From NCBI GenBank assembly GCA_003135055.1, contig PLDF01000142.1, forward strand, positions 1 to 36,153: a DNA stretch of 36,153 nucleotides. Reading direction: 5' to 3'. Each line of letters begins with the position of its first letter. The stretch's first letter is position 1. Of this stretch, positions 32,268 through 36,153 are shown piece by piece. This DNA is from Bryobacterales bacterium (GTDB taxonomy: Bacteria; Acidobacteriota; Terriglobia; Bryobacterales; Bryobacteraceae). The translations under genes were made by a program, and so were the position numbers. The notes beneath the pieces are model-generated. The model had not been told where the DNA came from. It did no database searches and saw only the letters and a program-made list of their open reading frames with translations.

Positions 32268-33160
32268 CTACATCGTCCGGAATTATCGTCCCCGCCGAGG
32301 TTTTTCAAATCGCGGAGCAATCTGTCGGCGCCTTTTTCGAGCCTATCAACAAGATGGACCGCCGGTCCGCCGCCGCGGATTTTCTGGACCTCTCGAAATC
32401 GTTCAAACGCGCCGGCATCCTTTCCCGCTACACCGCCATCGAAGGTCGGAAGCTGCTCGAAATCGGTTCCGGATTCGGTACCAATCTCGCGGTCTGGATC
32501 AACCACTTTCATGTCGATGCCTACGGCGCCGAGCCCGGCGGAGAGGGCTTTAACCAGGGCTTCATCGCCTCGAGAAAATTGCTGGCAGCCAACGGAATCG
32601 ATCCCGAGCGCGTGGTCGATTCAGCCGGAGAGTCGCTTCCATTCCCGGACGCGAGCTTCGACATCGTCTATTCGGCCAACGTCCTCGAGCACACGGATAA
32701 TCCCGAGCGCGTGTTGAGTGAAGCTCTGCGCGTATTGCGGCCCGGCGGCCTGCTGCACATGGAGATGCCCAATTTTCTCTCCTACTTCGAAGGACACTAC
32801 ATGGTAGTTCAGCCTCCGATATTCTGGAAGCCGCTTCTGGCCTGGTGGGTGAAGTTGGTGTTCAGACGCGATCCCGCGTTCGCCCGCACCTTGCAAACCA
32901 AGGTCAACCCCATTTGGTGCCGGCGCACCGTGAAGGCCCTCAGCGGAACTTATCGGCTGGAATTGATTTCTCTGGGAGAGGATCTGTTCCTCGAGCGCCT
33001 GTCTGAGCCTTTCCAGTTCGAAATGCTGAGAGTAGCCGGACGGCTAGGCAGTCTCATCGCGGCGATCCAAAAAATCAATCGCTGGAATTGGATCGGCCGT
33101 CTGATTGTCGCCGCGCAAGGGCACTATCCCATCTATCTGACCCTTCGAAAGCAAGCATGA
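32255..33160 (+). CDS. Class I SAM-dependent methyltransferase
   Basis: The 301-residue product starts at an ATG with GAGGAGG directly upstream (spacer four bases), overlapping the FkbM gene. The SAM loop is KLLEIGSGFGTNLAVWINHF near 66, with AYGAEPGGEG and VYSANVLEHTDNPERVLSEA near 145-164, then LRVLRPGGLLHMEMPNF: the Methyltransf_11 pattern. The C-terminal part (YFEGHYMVVQPPIFWKPLLA and RWNWIGRLIVAAQGHYPIYL) is long and aromatic, seen in glycan-cluster methyltransferases, and may bind the membrane or a lipid-linked acceptor. It may methylate a carboxyl or hydroxyl of the glycan. Confidence 0.85.
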   Translation: MPVVATSSGIIVPAEVFQIAEQSVGAFFEPINKMDRRSAAADFLDLSKSFKRAGILSRYTAIEGRKLLEIGSGFGTNLAVWINHFHVDAYGAEPGGEGFNQGFIASRKLLAANGIDPERVVDSAGESLPFPDASFDIVYSANVLEHTDNPERVLSEALRVLRPGGLLHMEMPNFLSYFEGHYMVVQPPIFWKPLLAWWVKLVFRRDPAFARTLQTKVNPIWCRRTVKALSGTYRLELISLGEDLFLERLSEPFQFEMLRVAGRLGSLIAAIQKINRWNWIGRLIVAAQGHYPIYLTLRKQA

Positions 33161-33537
33161 TGCGGGACAGACGCTTTCGTCTGTCAACCTCCGGGCTCGG
33201 CGCGTTTTCATATACTTACAGAGCCCGCAACCGTTAGAGGGCGTCCGCCGGGAGCCGCCTTCTGGCTCCTGACTCCCTCGACTCCCATATCCCGCGGGGA
33301 TATCAAGCGCGAAGCCCTTGGCTAGTTAGTGTTAACTTCGGTAACCGTAATAAGTTCATCCTTCGCCAGCTTGAAATTCCTCGCTTGTCAGCCTCATCCT
33401 AGAACAGGCATGCCAACGACTTTCCGGGAGCGTTATGAGATCGTCCGCGTTAAGGGCGTCTCCTCGCGTCTCACCGGCACGATCGGGGTCCTAGACTTAC
33501 GCCCGATTTCCGGCGGCGGGCAGGCGGCGGGCGCGCC
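33161..33537. other. Gene-poor stretch with hairpins before the second GtrA gene
   Basis: Immediately after the methyltransferase stop is a perfect palindrome (listed next), then a hairpin GGAGCC/GGCTCC at 33251-33269 with a 7-nt loop. A short frame at 33329-33541 has no family resemblance and is not called. The sequence directly before the GtrA ATG shows no clear ribosome binding site. Confidence 0.5.
33166..33185. repeat. Perfect palindrome after the methyltransferase gene
   Basis: GACAGACG and CGTCTGTC (8-bp arms, loop CTTT) lie five bases past the stop codon. This could be a terminator stem without a T-tract. It shares its GACAG ends and 8-4-8 layout with the palindrome inside trpF, so I see the same type of small repeat. 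Confidence 0.6.
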
Positions 33538-34056
33538 ATGAGCGTCATGATGGGGAGTGGCGAGCCGCTCGCGAAGCCCGTGCCCGCGTCCGCCAGAAAG
33601 CCCTTCTGCTCCGCTCTTCCTCTAAGCGCAAAGCTGCTTCGCCTTGCGCCGCCCGGACAGTTCACCCGGTATATGATCGTAGGGCTCTGGAACGTTGGAT
33701 TCGGCTACGCGGCCTACGCATTTTTCACGGCCATCGTCAGCCCGCATATTCCGCACGGGTATCTTGCAGGCAGCCTGCTCGCCAGCCTGGTGAGCATCAC
33801 GGTTGCGTTCTTTTGGTACAAATGGTTTGTCTTTAAGACCCGCGGCAACTATTGGCGGGAGTGGATTCGCGCGGTGTCGGTCTATAGCACCGTCGTGGCG
33901 CTCGGATTGATACTGCTGCCCCCCACCGTTTTCCTGGTGACCCAGGTTACCGGGAATCCCAAAAGCGCCCCCTATATTGCCGGCGCTCTGCTTACCGTTC
34001 TTAACGCCGGCATTTGCTTCTTTGGGCACAAGAAGATATCTTTCCGGGTTGCATAA
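33538..34056 (+). CDS. GtrA-like membrane protein
   Basis: The 172-residue protein has a 40-residue polar N-terminus and then four membrane segments: FTRYMIVGLWNVGFGYAAYA, LAGSLLASLVSITVAFFWYK, VSVYSTVVALGLILLPPTVF and IAGALLTVLNAGICFFGHKK. WYKWFVFKTRG after the second segment is the family hallmark. GtrA proteins are believed to move undecaprenyl-phosphate-sugar across the membrane, usually beside a GtrB-type glycosyltransferase; that enzyme is two genes downstream. An internal start nearer the first helix is possible, as the leader has no known role. Confidence 0.85.
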   Translation: MSVMMGSGEPLAKPVPASARKPFCSALPLSAKLLRLAPPGQFTRYMIVGLWNVGFGYAAYAFFTAIVSPHIPHGYLAGSLLASLVSITVAFFWYKWFVFKTRGNYWREWIRAVSVYSTVVALGLILLPPTVFLVTQVTGNPKSAPYIAGALLTVLNAGICFFGHKKISFRVA

Positions 34057-34069
34057 AGGGAGAACTTAG

Positions 34070-35008
34070 TTGCAGACAGCTACCTTATCGGCATCGGCGG
34101 CATCGGCGCCCACCACTCCCGCCGCGCAACGCCTGCATCCCTCTTGTCCGATCTGCGGCAGCCGGCTATTGACCCGCCTTTGGGAAGTCGACGGCTATCC
34201 CATCGTCCGCTGCGGCGGGTGTTCCCTGGTATTCGTCCACCGGATGATGGGACGCGAGGAATTGGCCGCTCACTACGCCTCGGGCGACCCTGTCTACTCC
34301 GACGACGCGAACCGGGATTGCCTGGATTACTACTACAATCGGCTGCGCGGGCTCATCGAAGCCAGGTTTTCGCAACCCGGAAAAATCTTCGACGTCGGCT
34401 GCTCCAGCGGGTGGTTTCTCGACGTCATGCATGGCTGGGAGCGCCACGGGTGCGAGATTGTTGCAGCGGATGCGGAGAACGCCCGCCGCCAGCACGGCGA
34501 TAGGATCTTCCATGGCGCGTTTGAGGAGTATTCCGCCCCGCACGGGTACTTTGATGTAGTCACGCTGCAGGATGTATTCGACCATTGCCCCGATCCCATG
34601 GCCGTGTTATCGAAATGCCGCGGGATGCTGAAAGAAGGCGGTCTCCTGGTCGTCAAGGTTCACAACATCTCGTGTCTCTATGCCAAGCTCGCCGGACCCG
34701 GTTTCTACGCGATTATTCCGCCCTCGCACCTCTTCTACTACGATCGCGGAACCTTGGGACTAGCCGCCGCGAGATCCGGATTTGAAGTCGTGCAGTCGAA
34801 ATTCATCGCGCACCGGCTTCGCCTCAGCACCGTGTTCAGCCGGCTGTCGCGGGGCGACAAGAAGTCTGTCGCGCATCGAATCCATCGGGCGTTGGCCGGC
34901 AGCCGCCTCGGCAATGTCAGCGTCCTGAAGAACTTGCACGACATCGTCACCATCCTGGCGGTGAAAAGAAATGCGCTGGAAATTGAGGATTCAACCGATG
35001 TCGCTTAA
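34070..35008 (+). CDS. Methyltransferase with N-terminal zinc-ribbon
   Basis: The 312-residue protein starts at TTG (AGGGAG seven bases upstream). Two Cys pairs, CPIC (26-29) and CGGC (48-51), form a zinc-finger-like ribbon, followed by a helical stretch and the SAM domain: KIFDVGCSSGWFLDVMHGWE near 105-124, VVTLQDVFDHCPDPMAVLSK, LKEGGLLVVKVHN. This layout (ribbon plus Methyltransf_23) is widespread in sugar clusters, where members C-methylate nucleotide sugars or methylate other small substrates. The C-terminal part is variable. It overlaps the glycosyltransferase start by 11 bases, so both are in one operon. Confidence 0.83.
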   Translation: MQTATLSASAASAPTTPAAQRLHPSCPICGSRLLTRLWEVDGYPIVRCGGCSLVFVHRMMGREELAAHYASGDPVYSDDANRDCLDYYYNRLRGLIEARFSQPGKIFDVGCSSGWFLDVMHGWERHGCEIVAADAENARRQHGDRIFHGAFEEYSAPHGYFDVVTLQDVFDHCPDPMAVLSKCRGMLKEGGLLVVKVHNISCLYAKLAGPGFYAIIPPSHLFYYDRGTLGLAAARSGFEVVQSKFIAHRLRLSTVFSRLSRGDKKSVAHRIHRALAGSRLGNVSVLKNLHDIVTILAVKRNALEIEDSTDVA

Positions 35009-36083
35009 CGATCTCTCTCTTTTATCCCATGACAGGCCGCATGATCGTGATGCAAATGATCGTGATGCAAACGCCCTGCTGCCTCGACGCGGAGAGACCG
35101 CCGTGAAGACTATCAGCATTGTCACCGCTTGTTATAACGAGGAAGAAAACGTCGAGGAGTTATACACTCGCGTCCGCGCCGTAATGGCCGGACTGGGGCG
35201 CTATCGCTACGAGCACATCTTCATCGACAATTGTTCCCAAGACGGCACGGTGGAAATATTGAAGCGCATCGCGGATGCGGATACTAACGTCAGAATCATC
35301 GTCAATGCCCGCAACTTCGGTCACATTCGCTCGCCTCTGTATGCGCTCTACCAGACTACCGGCGACGCCGTGATCGGCCTTGTCGCCGATCTGCAGGACC
35401 CGCCCGAGATGATCCCCGATTTTATCCGCGAATGGGAAAACGGATACTCCATGGTCCTGGCCGCCAAGAGAAGCAGCGAAGAAAACCCGCTGATGTACTG
35501 GCTTCGCAAGAAGTATTACCGGCTGGTCAACCAGGTATCCTCCATCGAAACGTTCGAAAACTGCACGGGATGCGGGCTCTATGACCGCCGCGTGGTGGAA
35601 ATCATCCGATCCATGGACGACCCCTATCCCTATTTTCGCGGCATGATCGCCGAGATTGGGCTTCCGCACGTGAAGGTGTATTTCGATCAGCCGCGCCGCA
35701 AGCGCGGCATCACCAAGAGCAATTTCTACACGCTGTATGACATGGCGATGCTGGGCATCACCAATCTTTCGAAAGTGCCGCTGCGGATGGTGACATTCTC
35801 CGGGTTCGCGTGCGCCGCGCTTTGCATTCTGGTGGCCTTCTCCTACCTGGCCTACAAGCTGCTCTTCTGGGACCGCTTCTCCGTGGGCATGGCGCCGCTG
35901 GTGATCGGGATCTTCTTCTTCAGCTCCATTCAGTTGATTTCCGTGGGCATTTTGGGCGAGTATATCGGTTCCATCCACACTCTCGTGCAGAAGCGGCCGC
36001 TCGTGGTGGAGCGCGAGCGCGTCAACTTCGAGTACGAACCGGGATTCGCAGTGCCATCCGGCGAAACAGTTATGGCGAAGTGA
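34998..36083 (+). CDS. Family 2 glycosyltransferase, polyprenyl-phosphate type (GtrB/ArnC-like)
   Basis: Enzymes of this type move a sugar from its nucleotide onto undecaprenyl phosphate at the cytoplasmic face. The GT-A domain reads ISIVTACYNEEENVEELYTR, HIFIDNCSQDGTVEILKRIA and VIGLVADLQDPPEMIPDFIR (metal-binding Asp region), then a basic RKKYYRLVNQ segment. Two membrane helices follow near the end (FSGFACAALCILVAFSYLAY and LVIGIFFFSSIQLISVGILG), as in GtrB. The ATG here has GAGGA eight bases upstream and overlaps the previous stop. A GTG at 35103 with GGAGAG six bases upstream gives the family-typical MKTISIVTACYNEEEN (326 residues) and is equally likely. The longer leader contains a DRDAN duplication. 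Confidence 0.88.
   Translation: MSLNDLSLLSHDRPHDRDANDRDANALLPRRGETAVKTISIVTACYNEEENVEELYTRVRAVMAGLGRYRYEHIFIDNCSQDGTVEILKRIADADTNVRIIVNARNFGHIRSPLYALYQTTGDAVIGLVADLQDPPEMIPDFIREWENGYSMVLAAKRSSEENPLMYWLRKKYYRLVNQVSSIETFENCTGCGLYDRRVVEIIRSMDDPYPYFRGMIAEIGLPHVKVYFDQPRRKRGITKSNFYTLYDMAMLGITNLSKVPLRMVTFSGFACAALCILVAFSYLAYKLLFWDRFSVGMAPLVIGIFFFSSIQLISVGILGEYIGSIHTLVQKRPLVVERERVNFEYEPGFAVPSGETVMAK
35041..35070 (+). repeat. Perfect 15-bp tandem duplication
   Basis: ATGATCGTGATGCAA occurs twice without a gap, encoding DRDAN twice (with flanking phase HDRDANDRDAN) if translation starts at the upstream ATG. It would have no effect on the protein if the downstream GTG is used. Confidence 0.9.
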
Positions 36084-36096
36084 GCGCCAACCGCCG

Positions 36097-36153
36097 ATGT
36101 TGATGTTGAAGCACTTTGCGCCGTGGGGCACGGTCGAAAACCTCGCCCTCGGC
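36097..36153 (+). CDS. Start of the next gene (runs off the window)
   Basis: Nineteen codons (MLMLKHFAPWGTVENLALG) are open to the window edge, 13 bases after the glycosyltransferase stop. A second ATG lies two codons in. Too short to assign; it is probably another gene of the same cluster. Confidence 0.4.
   Translation, partial: MLMLKHFAPWGTVENLALG

Noticed and set aside
33329..33541. A 70-codon frame before the second GtrA gene
   Set aside because: No ribosome binding site and no resemblance to known proteins; it sits among repeat-like sequence.

Overview
The window reads as a high-G+C chromosomal segment of an Acidobacteriota-like bacterium. My best guess is the Bryobacterales / Candidatus Solibacter group. 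The guess rests on gene content and on a family of short hairpin repeats, not on a marker gene, so it is tentative. Most gene calls come from motifs read directly in the translations. Several starts are moved inward to sites with a ribosome binding site or a family-typical N-terminus.

Region 1 (1-3.5 kb, minus strand) holds the end of a tryptophan operon, trpC-trpF-trpB, joined by ATGA overlaps, followed by two VapBC-type toxin-antitoxin pairs. The first pair looks intact. The second is broken by an in-frame TGA in the antitoxin and a frame change at a run of six G in the toxin.

Region 2 (3.5-9.4 kb) is an accessory zone. A complete DUF58 gene (minus strand) is followed by two more copies of its 5' end, at 6.6-6.7 kb and 8.6-9.2 kb, all in the same orientation. 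Between the copies lie two unrelated gene cassettes: a secreted protein with a small partner, and a three-gene operon headed by a TIGR04255-family protein. A tRNA-Ile2 (CAT) gene sits at the outer edge.

Region 3 (9.5-17.4 kb) has a Tat-exported transglutaminase-like protein, a divergent arabinan-degrading pair (GH51 and GH43) around a shared regulatory region, a START-like exported protein, a frameshifted CDP-alcohol phosphatidyltransferase translationally coupled to a GtrA protein, and a glutamate formimidoyltransferase / cyclodeaminase for histidine degradation.

Region 4 (17.4-21.7 kb) repeats the logic of region 2. A 157-bp internal fragment of an amino-acid permease gene lies on one side and the complete permease on the other. 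Between them are a decayed BrnT/BrnA module, an apparently intact RelE/HigA-type module, a small membrane protein and a remnant of a tyrosine recombinase.

Region 5 (22-36 kb, plus strand) is a surface-glycan cluster: an RfbH-type [2Fe-2S] dehydrase, a NeuB-like synthase without a SAF domain, a KdsC-like HAD phosphatase, a YerE-like thiamine-diphosphate enzyme and a sugar epimerase/reductase, then decoration genes (two paralogous FkbM methyltransferases plus the stub of a third, a TylF-type methyltransferase, a PhyH-type oxygenase, two further methyltransferases), a GtrA flippase-like protein and a polyprenyl-phosphate glycosyltransferase. I infer that the first five make an unusual deoxy or branched sugar and the rest modify and transfer it.

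Across the window a family of short palindromic repeats recurs. Two copies of a 45-bp double hairpin differ by compensatory base changes. One copy starts a palindrome cluster that has become the C-terminal coding sequence of the HAD phosphatase gene, and a similar palindrome lies in frame inside trpF.
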